Positions 35,081 through 43,788 of a stretch of DNA of 64,000 bases are shown here, one piece after another; the first letter of the stretch is position 1, and each line of letters starts with the position of its first letter. This stretch comes from DATKWD01 sp963704815. Its GTDB lineage: Bacteria; Actinomycetota; Acidimicrobiia; Acidimicrobiales; Salinilacustritrichaceae. The DNA lies in the NCBI GenBank assembly GCA_963704815.1, contig CAVPHU010000001.1, forward strand, positions 1-64,000, written 5' to 3'. A program made the translations under genes and the position numbers. The notes beneath the pieces were generated by a model. It was given only the letters and a program-made list of their open reading frames with translations, searched no databases and was not told the DNA's origin.

Positions 35081-36016
35081 GTGCAGCGCGATTTCAAGGA
35101 TAATCCTCGTCACGGACAACGCAGGCACGGCCGCCTTCCTCGAGTCCTGGCGCCTGTCCCTGCACGACAAGCGACCGAGCACAATCGAACTCTACCTCGA
35201 CAATGCTCGCCGCTTCGCCGACTGGCTGACCGAGGTACAACGGCCCGAGACCTCGCCCGGCGACCTGCTCGGGGTCGATCGACGCGACGTCGAAGCGTAC
35301 CTCGCATCGCTGCGGGAGCGGGACCTGTTCTCGTCGACCATCCGTTCGCGATGGGGCGCACTGCGGAGCCTGTACGGCTGGCTTGCCGACGAGGACGAGA
35401 TCGAGACGAACCCGATGCTCAAGGTGAAGGTCGCCAAGGCTGAGTCACCACCGCCCGAAGTGCTCACTGCCGACCAACTCGGAGCCCTTCTCAAGGTCTG
35501 CGAGGGCACCGATTTCTTCGACCGACGCGACACCGCCCTGATCCGTTTCATGGTCGCCACCGGGCTCCGGCACCAGAAGTTGTCGGACTGAGCACCGACG
35601 ACATCGACTTCACCAACCGGCTTGTCGTCGTCGCGGGCAAAGGCGGCAAGACCCGCATCGTGCGCTTCGACGCCGCCACCGTCGCCGCGCTTGATCGCTA
35701 CAAACGCATCCGCGCCCGCCACCGCCTCGCCAACCTCAGCGCCTTCTGGATCGGCTTCCGTGGCCCGCTCACCCGCAAGGGCCTCGGACCCATCTTCGAC
35801 AAACGATCCACCCAGGCTGGCATCGGCCACATCCACCCACACCAACTGCGACACACCTTCGCCTCACGATGGCTCGCCGCCGGAGGCAACGAAGGCGACC
35901 TCCAACGCCTCGGAGGATGGGAGAACGCCGACGTGATGCGCCGCTACGGAGCCGCCCAGGGCGTCGACCGCGCCCTCGATGCCTACGACCGCATCGACAT
36001 CATGGAGGGCCTATGA
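35081..36016 (+). CDS. Tyrosine recombinase / phage-type integrase (frameshifted)
   Basis: A ~310-residue integrase: N-terminal SAM-like core-binding domain (FLESWRLSLHDKRPSTIELYL; LRERDLFSSTIRSRWGALRSLYGWL) and catalytic domain with Arg in ATGLRHQ, Lys in GKGGKTRI, HQLRHTFAS (His and Arg), and Tyr in RRYG. The second His position is Trp (LGGWEN), a tolerated variant. The frame breaks at about 35589 (LSD to LSTDDIDF; one base lost). The start is uncertain: GTG at 35081 needs a second change near 35115; otherwise only non-standard codons precede VTDNAG. It may be the agent of the insert. Confidence 0.82.
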
Positions 36017-36345
36017 GTGCTGAGGCTCTCCGCTTCTTCATCGACGCAGCGTCTGACGATCGAGTGGTGCTTGTGAGTCCATCCGCTGCCCGAAGTGCCG
36101 ACGGGAAGCCGCGGCGGTCTGGCTCGTTGACGGCCGGCAGCACGTCTTTGCGGGACTCCGCCCGATGCCTCCGTCGCGGGCAACCGCCGCCGAGGCCTGC
36201 GCTCGGCAGAAGCGGCTCTCGGTCGGCGAACCCGAACGAACCGATCACACGGCTCCTCGCAGCGTTGGAGACGGTGCGGATCGGATGCAAGGACCGCCAC
36301 ATGTTCGACGTCAACCTGTCCGCTGTCCCGACCGGCGGGACGTGA
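36013..36345 (+). CDS. Hypothetical protein
   Basis: A 110-residue frame whose ATG overlaps the integrase stop (ATGA). The first 20 residues (EALRFFIDAASDDRVVLVSP) and the last 30 (ITRLLAALETVRIGCKDRHMFDVNL) look protein-like, but the middle is Arg/Ser/Pro-rich as in out-of-frame reading, so this gene may also carry frameshifts. No family recognised. Confidence 0.4.
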   Translation: MSAEALRFFIDAASDDRVVLVSPSAARSADGKPRRSGSLTAGSTSLRDSARCLRRGQPPPRPALGRSGSRSANPNEPITRLLAALETVRIGCKDRHMFDVNLSAVPTGGT

Positions 36346-36477
36346 ACGGCAGGTATGACTGTTCGTGATGCACAGCGCACAGCGGTCAGGTTGGGCGGCA
36401 GCACAAAATTGCGCCCTGCCGAAGTCGGCGAGAAGCCCGGTGGCGACGGACCTGGAATTCGGAGGTCTGTTCGCGCC

Positions 36478-36735
36478 ATGCAGGACGAACGCTCAATCAT
36501 CAGTTCGATCGCCGGCCACACATCGTGGGCCAAGACGGTGGATCGAACCGCCCGAACTGCTCCCGCACGGGAGAAGGTCAACCAGAGGCGCGAGGTCGAG
36601 GTCGACCCGGAGCTGAAGCTCGACCCGGCAGAAGGAGCCAAGAGGGCAGCCAATGCTCGCAAGGCGTACTTCAAGCGCCTCGCCCTGAAGTCCGCCCAGG
36701 CCCGTCGCGGTCGTGACGGTGGTGATGCAGCTTGA
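36478..36735 (+). CDS. Small basic protein of a type common in actinobacteria
   Basis: An 85-residue helical protein preceded by GGAGG at 36461. The pattern AGHTSWAKTVDRTARTAPAREK, then VDPELKLDPAEGAKRAANARKAYFKRLALKSAQARR resembles a widespread but uncharacterised actinobacterial small-protein family (my recollection of the family is moderate). Its Lys/Arg/Ala-rich C-terminal helix could bind nucleic acid. I preferred the ATG at 36478 over an upstream one at 36355, because the extension has shadow-like composition. Confidence 0.68.
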   Translation: MQDERSIISSIAGHTSWAKTVDRTARTAPAREKVNQRREVEVDPELKLDPAEGAKRAANARKAYFKRLALKSAQARRGRDGGDAA

Positions 36736-36753
36736 GCGCGGAACGAGCCCCCG

Positions 36754-36957
36754 GTGAGGGGTCCCGGGCCCGCTCGGATCGAAGCACTTGCCAGCGCATT
36801 CGCTCCCTTCCACGGATTCGGCCAGCAGACCCTGATCGGAAGCACGACCGGCCTCGACCTCGACGCCCTGGCCCCCGCCATCGTCGCCATCATCGGTCCG
36901 GTGCCGGCAATGATCCTGGCCGAACATCTCCTACGCCTCGAACGTGGGTTCCTTTGA
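36754..36957 (+). CDS. Hypothetical small protein
   Basis: A 67-residue frame from GTG with a moderately hydrophobic middle (FGQQTLIGSTTGLDLDALAPAIVAIIGPVPAMILAEHLL). It starts 18 bases after the preceding small gene. Composition is protein-like in contrast to the other frames. No family recognised. The 207 bases from 36958 to 37164 show no gene or structure I can name. Confidence 0.42.
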   Translation: MRGPGPARIEALASAFAPFHGFGQQTLIGSTTGLDLDALAPAIVAIIGPVPAMILAEHLLRLERGFL

Positions 36958-37164
36958 TTCTTTGGTAGGAACCAGGGTCCATCACCAGACCCCTCAGCGC
37001 GAGGGACCTGCAACCTCTACCTCCGGACAGAAAGGGGTGCTTGCCTCGCTGAATCACCCGGTTGATCCCGTGCCCGACTAGGGAACCAGATGCCTGCGCC
37101 GACAGCCACGCCCTCGTACCTCGTGGTGACGTACCATCCGTTTCGCACAACAGTTGGAGGACCG

Positions 37165-37590
37165 ATGGCGGTTGAGGGTGGACCCTGGCTGACGAGAACC
37201 ATTGCTGGACTTGCCGCCTCAATGGCCGTCGTCCTAGCTGCATGCGGTGGAGGTTCCTCAGTAGACACGGAAACTGCAGACGACGAAGCAGTAGACGAGG
37301 TAGGACCCCAGACTGGCGTGGCCGACGACGGGGATTTCGAGATCGACCTCGAAGAGTGCGTAGTCAATGAGTTCGGTGCCGCAACCGCTTCTGGGACCAT
37401 CACCAACACGTCTGATCTACGCCAGGGCTTCAGTATTGATGTCCTGTTCACGAACCCTGATGGGACACTGATCGATCAGAGCCCAACAGGCACCGACGAG
37501 ATCGACCCTGGCGAGTCGGGTACGTGGACGGCGATCGCGTTCGAGGACCCCCAGTCTGACGCCGTGAGCTGTGAGCTCGAGGTGAGCTAA
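37165..37590 (+). CDS. Secreted lipoprotein with FxLYD-like domain
   Basis: A 141-residue protein: signal peptide with lipobox VLAACGGG, an acidic linker, then a beta-sandwich-like domain (about 60-141; GAATASGTITNTSDLRQGFSIDVLFTNPDGTLI, EIDPGESGTWTAIAF) of the FxLYD type. The ATG at 37165 follows GGAGG at four bases' distance; an ATG at 37090 would put 25 residues before the signal. Codon use is less GC-rich than in the flanking chromosome, which supports transfer. Confidence 0.72.
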   Translation: MAVEGGPWLTRTIAGLAASMAVVLAACGGGSSVDTETADDEAVDEVGPQTGVADDGDFEIDLEECVVNEFGAATASGTITNTSDLRQGFSIDVLFTNPDGTLIDQSPTGTDEIDPGESGTWTAIAFEDPQSDAVSCELEVS

Positions 37591-37732
37591 GGAAGGTCGG
37601 TCCAAACGAGTGGGTGCTCTCGTCGGTGGCTTGCTGGTCGGCATCACCGCGACTAGTGGACAGCAGCCGTGTCTGCTGCAAGGGTGGACCTGTGGTCATC
37701 ACCGGATGCCACGACTATGGGGAGGAATTCAG

Positions 37733-38359
37733 ATGCGTTTGTTCTCACGGATGGTGCACATGACGGGGTCGCCCGCCGATACGGCGGGCTTCGCGACCGA
37801 GATGTGCGCGCTCGTCAACGACACGGTCGACCACGAGATCGGGCTCTGGAACGTCCAGTTCGGCCAGCCGGCCGGAACGATGGTGTACTCGACCCGGGTC
37901 GACAGCCTGGTCGACCTGCAGTCGCTCACGGATTCGTTGATGGGCGACCCGAAGTATCACGAGATGCTTGCCAAAGGAGCGCAGTACCAGGCCGGACCGG
38001 CGGTCGATTCGCTCTCTGATCCGCTCCATGGCGGCGAGGGTGACATGCCACCGGTGGGGAGCGTGGTCGAGGTGACCCAGGCGACCATTCAGGGCTCCTA
38101 CGCGAAAGCGGTGCAGTGGAGCATCGATGTCGCGGTCCACGCCGAGAAGGTGACCGGCAGTCCGGTCGGGTTCTTCATGGACGCGTTCGGCCCGTTCGGC
38201 GGTGTTCGCTGGATCGGTGGCGCAGCCAGCCTGGCCGAGGCGGAGTCACAGGCGGCCGCCCGCGATGCGGACGCCGGCTATCTCGCGATGCTCGAGGACG
38301 CAAGCGATCTGTTCATCCCGACCAGCGGCACTCGCAGCTTGGCGACCCGCATCGCCTGA
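37733..38359 (+). CDS. Hypothetical protein, possible repeated alpha-beta barrel
   Basis: A 208-residue cytoplasmic protein with GGGGAGGAA ahead of the ATG. Two halves seem related in layout (strand-helix-helix: GLWNVQFGQPAGTMVYSTRVDSLVDLQSLTDSLMGDPKYHEML and VGFFMDAFGPFGGVRWIGGAASLAEAESQAAARDADAGYLAMLED), suggesting two dimeric alpha-beta barrel (ferredoxin-like) modules. Function unknown. The 140 bases before it hold nothing recognisable. Confidence 0.65.
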   Translation: MRLFSRMVHMTGSPADTAGFATEMCALVNDTVDHEIGLWNVQFGQPAGTMVYSTRVDSLVDLQSLTDSLMGDPKYHEMLAKGAQYQAGPAVDSLSDPLHGGEGDMPPVGSVVEVTQATIQGSYAKAVQWSIDVAVHAEKVTGSPVGFFMDAFGPFGGVRWIGGAASLAEAESQAAARDADAGYLAMLEDASDLFIPTSGTRSLATRIA

Positions 38360-38393
38360 CTCGATCGGCCGGTCGGTCTCGTCCGAGTGGCGA

Positions 38394-38798
38394 TCACGAA
38401 TCAGCGCCGCGAATCCAGACGCAGTTGTCGTCGTAGACCGCGCCTTGGCCCATGTCGGCGTCGCGTTCGGCCACGGTGGCGTTGACCGAGGGCCGATCGG
38501 CGCGTGGCCACTGGCCCTTCGACCCGGTCAACAGGCCGGGTCGAAGCACGTCGCTGACGACGGCGACCGCGGTGAACGAGCCTCGGCTGTTGCCGATCTC
38601 GACCGCGGCGCCGTCGTCGAGGCCGAGGGCCTCGGCATCGTCGGGGTGGAGATGCACTTCTTCGCGCCCAGCTGTTCCGAACCTCGAGTTCAGAGTGTCG
38701 GCGCGCGCCGGGCTCACCAGCGCGAACGGGAACTGCTCATCGGTCGACGCAGCTTCCGCAGGCGGGACGTAGTGCGGGAGGGGTTCCTTTCGTTGCAC
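38394..38798 (-). pseudogene. C-terminal fragment of a molybdopterin oxidoreductase
   Basis: About 130 residues match the molybdopterin dinucleotide-binding domain that closes enzymes such as formate dehydrogenases or nitrate reductases: PLPHYVPPAEAA, FALVSPARADTLNSRFG, VHLHPDDAEALGLDDGAAVEIGNSRGSF, RPGLLTGSKGQWPRAD and SVNATVAERDADMGQGAVYDDN. The ~500-600 upstream residues carrying the iron-sulphur and catalytic domains are absent; the sequence before about 38790 is unrelated. It is a truncated remnant, probably left by an insertion or deletion in this island. Confidence 0.82.
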
Positions 38799-39243
38799 AC
38801 ACTCGTCCCCCCGAAGGATTCGGGGCCGTGCAAGTCAGGCGACAAGGGGGAGCCTCGGGCTAGACAAGGCTCCGTCAGCCCCAACACGATGTGCTCGCGG
38901 ATGCACCGCCCTCGCTCCAAGGTTCGAAAGACCCGTCGGGAGGGCAGCGAACGGTGTTCTTGTCGATCTGGCGCTCGCCGTCTCCCACCGCTCAGGTACT
39001 CACCGGTCTAGGAACTACTTTGCGGGCAGAACGTCGAGGGAGCGGTGCACCGCTATCGACATGGCCTGCCGACACGAGGATGGACGCGTCGACGACGAAG
39101 TGGCGGCTCGCCGTGTCCGACAGGGACCAACGGCTCTATTGGGCGTCGGGCGGCGCGGGCAGGCTGCTCGGAGTCGTGTGACCGTCGACTCTGACAGGCA
39201 CGTGGCGCCTCGTACCTGAACCCTCCCTGGAGCGCCCGATTCC
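38799..39243. other. Intergenic stretch without a convincing gene
   Basis: About 445 bases between the molybdopterin fragment and the DUF6777 gene. It contains a 7-bp hairpin (CCCCGAA / TTCGGGG with a 3-base loop, 38809-38825) and, on the minus strand near 39085-39125, a short frame reading FVVDASILVSAGHVDS that recalls a PIN-toxin start but is not followed by PIN-like sequence. It is probably degraded DNA. Confidence 0.5.
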
Positions 39244-40707
39244 ATGACGATGCAAGGCGACGGCCCCGTCCACCCAGGCCGGCCACCGGTGCCGCCACCG
39301 AGCGGCCCGGCGTCCGGGCCTCCTTCCGTTCCGCCCGGTGCCGGGGGCCCTCCGTTTCCCCCTGTCCCGGCACCGGCCCCGGAGCCGCCCGGCGGCGGGT
39401 CGTCGCACCGCGGGATGTTCGTCGGTCTGGCCGTGGTGCTGGTCGCAGTGCTGGCGGCGGCGTTCGTCGTGCTCGGCGGCGACGATGAGTTCGGACAGTC
39501 CGAGGGAGAAGTCCTCCTCGAACCCACCGCCAGCCAGGGACCCGACGCCTTCACGGGCGAGATCTTCGTCGAACCGCTCGACCCCGAGGCGATCGCCGTG
39601 ACCACCACGGAAGCGGAGACCACCACGACCACGGCCCCCGGGGGAGCGGCCGCGCCCGACCAGGCCACCCCCGTGGCGACCGACAGCGGGGGCCGGCCGG
39701 GTCTGTACGGCGGCACCCGAGACTCGGCCCGCTGCGACCCGACTGCCATCGCCGACTTCCTGGAAGCCAACACCGACAAGGCGCAGGCTTGGGTCGATGC
39801 GCTCAACAGCGATCCGTCGCTGCAGTGGGCCGGGGGGAACTCGCTCACCGTGGCCGACATCCGGGACTACATCGCCGAACTCACCCCGGTCACCCTCACC
39901 TACGACACCCGCGTCACCAACTACGGATTTCGCAACGAGAAGCCCACGCCCAGGCAGGCCGTGCTCGAGCGAGGAACCTCGGTGCTGGTGGACCGCTATG
40001 GCGTGCCCCGGGCCAAGTGCGCCTGCGGGAACCCCCTCACCCAACCGCAGCCCGTGCAGCAGACGCCGGTCTTCACCGGTGAGCAATGGCCGCGATTCCA
40101 GCCGACGACGATCATCGTGGTCACCGAGGTCACCGTCGAGATCGACGTGTTCATTCTCGTCGACGTGTTCACCGGCGAGACCTTCGACCGACCAGCAGGC
40201 ACCACCGGCGCCGAGGACGCCGATCCGCTCCCCACCACGCTGGACGTGGCGGTGACCGCCAGCCAGGTGCCGTCCGACGACGTGGCCACGGGTGCCACCG
40301 TCACCGTTGCCTGGACAGGATCCTTCGATGTCGCCGAGGACGGCACGATCGCCGGGCTCGGGTCCGGGACCACCGAGTTCACCGGTACCTGCTTCAGAGG
40401 CGACGACCCGGTCTCGGACGCATCGGCGTCGGGGAGCTACGAGGTGACGCTCACTGGCTTGGGGCCGGCCGAGGAGCCGACCTACGACGTGACGGCGGCG
40501 ATCGGCACGGTCGCACTGGACTCACTCGTCATCCCCAATGAGCCCGACACGACCAGCGGGTGCTACACCGACTTCCAGACGGGCGGGATTTTCGATGTCC
40601 TGACCCAGCCCGCGTTCGGTGCGCTGGGCGTCTTCCCCGAGGGCACGTCGACGTTCACCACCGCAGGTGGCTTCGAAGGTGAGATCACGCTGACCGCCGC
40701 CGGCTAG
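39244..40707 (+). CDS. Membrane-anchored DUF6777 protein
   Basis: A 487-residue protein: Pro/Gly-rich cytoplasmic tail (1-55), one membrane helix (GMFVGLAVVLVAVLAAAFVVL, 57-77) and an extracytoplasmic part. Residues about 95-290 match the DUF6777 pattern (GLYGGTRDSARCDPTAIADFL; YIAELTPVTLTYDTRVTNYGF; AVLERGTSVLVDRYGVPRAKCACGNPL). A second beta-rich domain (about 330-487) contains two cysteines (TGTCFRG, SGCYTDF). Function unknown; likely cell surface. A TTT/Thr-rich linker (ETTTTTAPGG) joins the parts. Confidence 0.78.
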   Translation: MTMQGDGPVHPGRPPVPPPSGPASGPPSVPPGAGGPPFPPVPAPAPEPPGGGSSHRGMFVGLAVVLVAVLAAAFVVLGGDDEFGQSEGEVLLEPTASQGPDAFTGEIFVEPLDPEAIAVTTTEAETTTTTAPGGAAAPDQATPVATDSGGRPGLYGGTRDSARCDPTAIADFLEANTDKAQAWVDALNSDPSLQWAGGNSLTVADIRDYIAELTPVTLTYDTRVTNYGFRNEKPTPRQAVLERGTSVLVDRYGVPRAKCACGNPLTQPQPVQQTPVFTGEQWPRFQPTTIIVVTEVTVEIDVFILVDVFTGETFDRPAGTTGAEDADPLPTTLDVAVTASQVPSDDVATGATVTVAWTGSFDVAEDGTIAGLGSGTTEFTGTCFRGDDPVSDASASGSYEVTLTGLGPAEEPTYDVTAAIGTVALDSLVIPNEPDTTSGCYTDFQTGGIFDVLTQPAFGALGVFPEGTSTFTTAGGFEGEITLTAAG

Positions 40708-40805
40708 CTGTACTCCTCCGACGGTGGACCTCAGGGCGGTCCCCGCGGCATCAAACGGCGCTGGTCGTGACACCGTGCGATCGTCACAGATCGTAGGGTC
40801 CGGGC

Positions 40806-42413
40806 GTGAAGAAGTGGGCTCCCCTCGCGGTCCTCGGCCTGGCGCAGTTCCTGATGGTGCTCGATCAGGCCGTGATGAACGTGTCGATCACCCAGCTGGT
40901 CAAGGACTTCGACACGTCGGTGAGCGTGATCCAAGGCGTGATCACCATGTACTCGCTCGTGATGGCGATGTTCATGGTGACCGGCGGCAAGCTCGGCGAC
41001 ATCCTCGGCCGCAAGCGGGCGTTCGCCATCGGGATGGCGGTCTACGGCGCCGGGTCGGCGCTGACGGCGGTGTCCTGGTCGGTCGGCGCCCTCGCCATGG
41101 GTTGGTCGGTCCTCGAGGGACTCGGCGCAGCGCTCGTGTTGCCGGCGCTCGTCGCCCTGATCGCCGGCAACTATCAGGGCCGCGATCGGGTCACGGCCTA
41201 CGCGGTCATCGGCGGGATCGCAGGCGCCGGGATCGCCGTCGGACCCATCGTCGGGGGATGGGCGACGACCGAACTGAGCTGGCGCGTCGTCTTCGTCGGC
41301 GAAGTGCTGCTCGTCCTCGCCGTGCTGGCGACGACTCGGTTCATCAACGACATCCCTGCCACGAAGAAGCCCGAACTCGACTGGGTGGGCTCGGTCCTCG
41401 CAGCGCTCGGGTTGGGCATGATCGTGTTCGCGTTCCTTCAGGCCGGGACCTGGGGCTGGGTCGAGCCCAAGGACAGCCCGATCGAGCCGCTCGGGTTCTC
41501 GTTGATGCCCTTCCTCGTCGCCGCCGGGATCCTCGTGGTCGCACTGTTCCGGTGGTGGTCGGATCGGCGGGTCGACGAGGGCAGAGACCCGCTGTTCCGA
41601 CTGGCGCTCCTCGGGATTCCGCAACTTCGGGCCGGCCTCATGAACTTTGGCGCGCAGAACCTGATCCTCATGGGCGTCTTCTTCACCATTCCGCTCTACC
41701 TCCAACTCGTGGTCGGGCTCGACGCGCTCGAGACCGGCATCCGGATGTTGCCCATCTCGGTCGCCATGTTCGCGACGTCGAGCTGCGGCAGCCTGCTGGC
41801 TGCGCGATGGTCGGTGCGGTCGGTCGTCCGGGCCGGGCTCGTGTTCATCCTCGTCTCGATCGTCGTGCTGATCGGCACGATCGATCCCCAACTCGATGGC
41901 GGGAGGTTCGCGATGGCCATGGCCCTGCTCGGCGTGGGGATGGGACTGATCGCATCGCAGCTCGGCAACGCCGTGCAGTCGTCGGTGGGTGACGAGGATC
42001 GCAGCGAAGTCGGCGGCCTGCAGTGGACCTCCCAGCAGCTCGGCTCCGCACTCGGTGTGGCCATCATCGGTTCGATGGTCCTGACCGGCCTCACCAACAG
42101 CTTCGGCGAATCGGTCGTGAACGACGAGCGCATCCCGGCCGAGGTCCGGGCCGAATTGACCGATGCGGTGGGGGAGGGGCTCGACTTCGTGGCCGCCGCC
42201 GACGTCGAGGGTGCGCTCGACGGAGCCGACGTCGACAGCGACACGATTGAGATCGTGGTCGCGGCCTACGAGGACGCGCAGCTCCGTTCGCTCAAGGCCG
42301 GTCTTCTCGGAGGGATGCTGCTGGCCTTGTTCGCGCTGCTCACCACCGGCAACTTGCCGTCGACGGTCACCACCGGCGAGGAACAGGACGTCCCGACTCC
42401 GGTCGAGAGCTGA
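40806..42413 (+). CDS. MFS drug-efflux transporter, DHA2 (14-TM) family
   Basis: A 535-residue permease with about fourteen membrane segments. Signature pieces are the first helix LAQFLMVLDQAVMNVSITQLVKDF, motif A GGKLGDILGRKRAF, and motif C GGIAGAGIAVGPIVGGW. This subfamily exports drugs, dyes or metabolites by proton antiport. The C-terminal part has an extended extracytoplasmic loop (about 440-490, SFGESVVNDERIPAEV). GTG start. No regulator is adjacent; the substrate is unknown. Confidence 0.9.
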   Translation: MKKWAPLAVLGLAQFLMVLDQAVMNVSITQLVKDFDTSVSVIQGVITMYSLVMAMFMVTGGKLGDILGRKRAFAIGMAVYGAGSALTAVSWSVGALAMGWSVLEGLGAALVLPALVALIAGNYQGRDRVTAYAVIGGIAGAGIAVGPIVGGWATTELSWRVVFVGEVLLVLAVLATTRFINDIPATKKPELDWVGSVLAALGLGMIVFAFLQAGTWGWVEPKDSPIEPLGFSLMPFLVAAGILVVALFRWWSDRRVDEGRDPLFRLALLGIPQLRAGLMNFGAQNLILMGVFFTIPLYLQLVVGLDALETGIRMLPISVAMFATSSCGSLLAARWSVRSVVRAGLVFILVSIVVLIGTIDPQLDGGRFAMAMALLGVGMGLIASQLGNAVQSSVGDEDRSEVGGLQWTSQQLGSALGVAIIGSMVLTGLTNSFGESVVNDERIPAEVRAELTDAVGEGLDFVAAADVEGALDGADVDSDTIEIVVAAYEDAQLRSLKAGLLGGMLLALFALLTTGNLPSTVTTGEEQDVPTPVES

Positions 42414-42416
42414 CGG

Positions 42417-42928
42417 TCACCCGCGCCGAACGGCATCGAGGGTCCGCTGCACCGCATCGAGCGAGTCGATCGACTCGGCTGACCGCTTGTCGGATGAGGT
42501 CGATCGCCCGGACTGAGTCGGTACGACCGGCGATCTGCGCACCGCGGGTCCAGTCGCGTCGCCGGCGTGCGATCGATCCGGTCGGCGAGACGGTCGGCGG
42601 TGATCTCGAGGTCGAGCAGGTGATCCTCGAGGCTCGACGGGGCGCGGCTGACCTGCGCGGCGAAGTCGCGGTCGGTCGGGTCGACCACCCCGGCATGCAG
42701 GACCGGCTGGTCGGCCGTGAGCACCTGCTCGAGCGCCCGGTCGAGGACCGACAGCCCGCCGACGGTGGCCACGAGGTGGTCGATGACCGAGTTGCCGTCG
42801 GGTCCGATCCGCTCGGCCAGCACGTCGCCCGTCTCGTCGTCGGATGCCGCGGCGGCGACGGCTGCGCGGAAGCGACGGGTCAGCGAGCGCAGGGTGACCT
42901 CGGCATCGGCCGGACTCAGGGCGTCCAT
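42417..42928 (-). CDS. DinB-like / mycothiol-dependent maleylpyruvate isomerase-type protein (frameshifted)
   Basis: The N-terminal part (SPADAEVTLRSLTRRFRAAVAAA; SVIDHLVATVGGLSVLDRALEQVL) is a four-helix-bundle DinB-type domain. The middle (DWTRGAQIAGRTDSVRAIDLIRQAV) and the end (DAVQRTLDAVRRG) are in two other frames, so two changes near 42540 and 42475 are needed. Its second helix carries a His (VIDHL) where the metal His sits in this superfamily. Some members use mycothiol, which fits mshC in this genome, but no substrate can be named. Confidence 0.65.
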
Positions 42929-43041
42929 CGGCTCCAGTCTGGCCCGGTGCGTGCGGCGGGCGTGCGCCAATCATTCGATCGAGCAGAGCGGACGGTACCC
43001 TTGTCGTCGTTCGCCGCCAGTCTCGCAGAAGGTCGTGATTC

Positions 43042-43726
43042 ATGTTCGATGGAAGGTGGCGATCCAGCTTCGAGAAGCGTCTGAAACCTGTCGGCGTCGC
43101 CATTCGGCGAACCGGAGTCTCGGCCGACCATCTCACCGTCCTCGGCGTCACCATGGCCGGGGCCGCATCCATCGCCATCGCCAACGGCGCGCTGCGTGCC
43201 GGCGTTCTGCTCCTCGCCCTGACTGCACTTCCTGACGTGCTCGATGGCGCAGTCGCCAAGGCATCGGGCACCGCATCGCCCCGCGGTGCGTTCTTCGACT
43301 CGGTGATGGACCGGGTGTCCGACGCCCTGTTGCTCGGCGGGGTCGCGTGGTACTTGTCGACCACCGAACCGGGCCGCATCTCCATGTTGCCGGTCGCCGT
43401 CATGGCCGGATCGCTGCTCGTGTCGTACGAACGGGCCAAGGCCGAGGCGCTCGGTTTCGACGCCAAGGGAGGGCTGATGGAACGGGCCGAGCGACTCCTC
43501 GCCCTCGGGTTCGGATTGCTGTTCGACTCGCTGCTCATCGGCGTCCTGTGGTTCATGCTCGCTGCGACGCTGTTCACCGCTCGCCCAACGATTCGTCAAG
43601 GTGTGGCGCCAGGCCAGCAAGCCGGTGCCCGACCCACTCCCCGAGCCGCGACCTCGCCGGGCCCGTCGCACGGCGCGGCCGTCGGAGCGGGTCCTGGCTC
43701 GGCGCGGCCGCAAGCCTCGACCCTGA
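43042..43726 (+). CDS. pgsA: Phosphatidylinositol phosphate synthase, CDP-alcohol phosphatidyltransferase (one frameshift)
   Basis: A ~228-residue membrane enzyme making phosphatidylinositol phosphate from CDP-diacylglycerol and inositol phosphate. The CDP-alcohol motif is DVLDGAVAKASGTASPRGAFFDSVMDRVSD: the Asp/Gly/Asp/Asp set is kept, with Lys for the usual Arg in DGxxAR. About six hydrophobic segments follow. Near 43590 the frame changes and the basic tail (VWRQASKPVPDPLPEPRPRRARR) ends at 43726. The length is 3n+1, consistent with one extra base. It starts the pgsA-patA-pimA group for PIM lipids. Confidence 0.88.
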
Positions 43727-43788
43727 CGGTTCGGTCGGTGGCCACGCGCGACGAGCAGGATCCCGACTCACCAGGTTCGCCGCGTGTG

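Larger units (their letters stand above)
34400..42990. mobile_element. Accessory insert between HIT and pgsA (putative genomic island)
   Basis: In actinobacteria the HIT gene is normally followed at once by pgsA. Here about 8.6 kb separate them, holding a damaged tyrosine recombinase, several orphan small genes, a fragment of a molybdopterin enzyme, a DUF6777 protein, an MFS exporter and a DinB-like gene. Parts are less GC-rich than the flanks (35 of 60 bases at 37261-37320 against 44 of 60 at 12061-12120). No flanking direct repeats or tRNA were recognised, so limits are approximate and more than one insertion event is possible. Confidence 0.5.

Noticed and set aside
38809..38825. Intrinsic terminator for the molybdopterin fragment or neighbours
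   Set aside because: The 7-bp stem has no following T-tract and lies upstream, not downstream, of the fragment's reading direction.
39085..39125. PIN-domain toxin start (FVVDASILVSAG) on the minus strand
   Set aside because: Only about 15 residues look PIN-like; no further motif, antitoxin or plausible frame follows.
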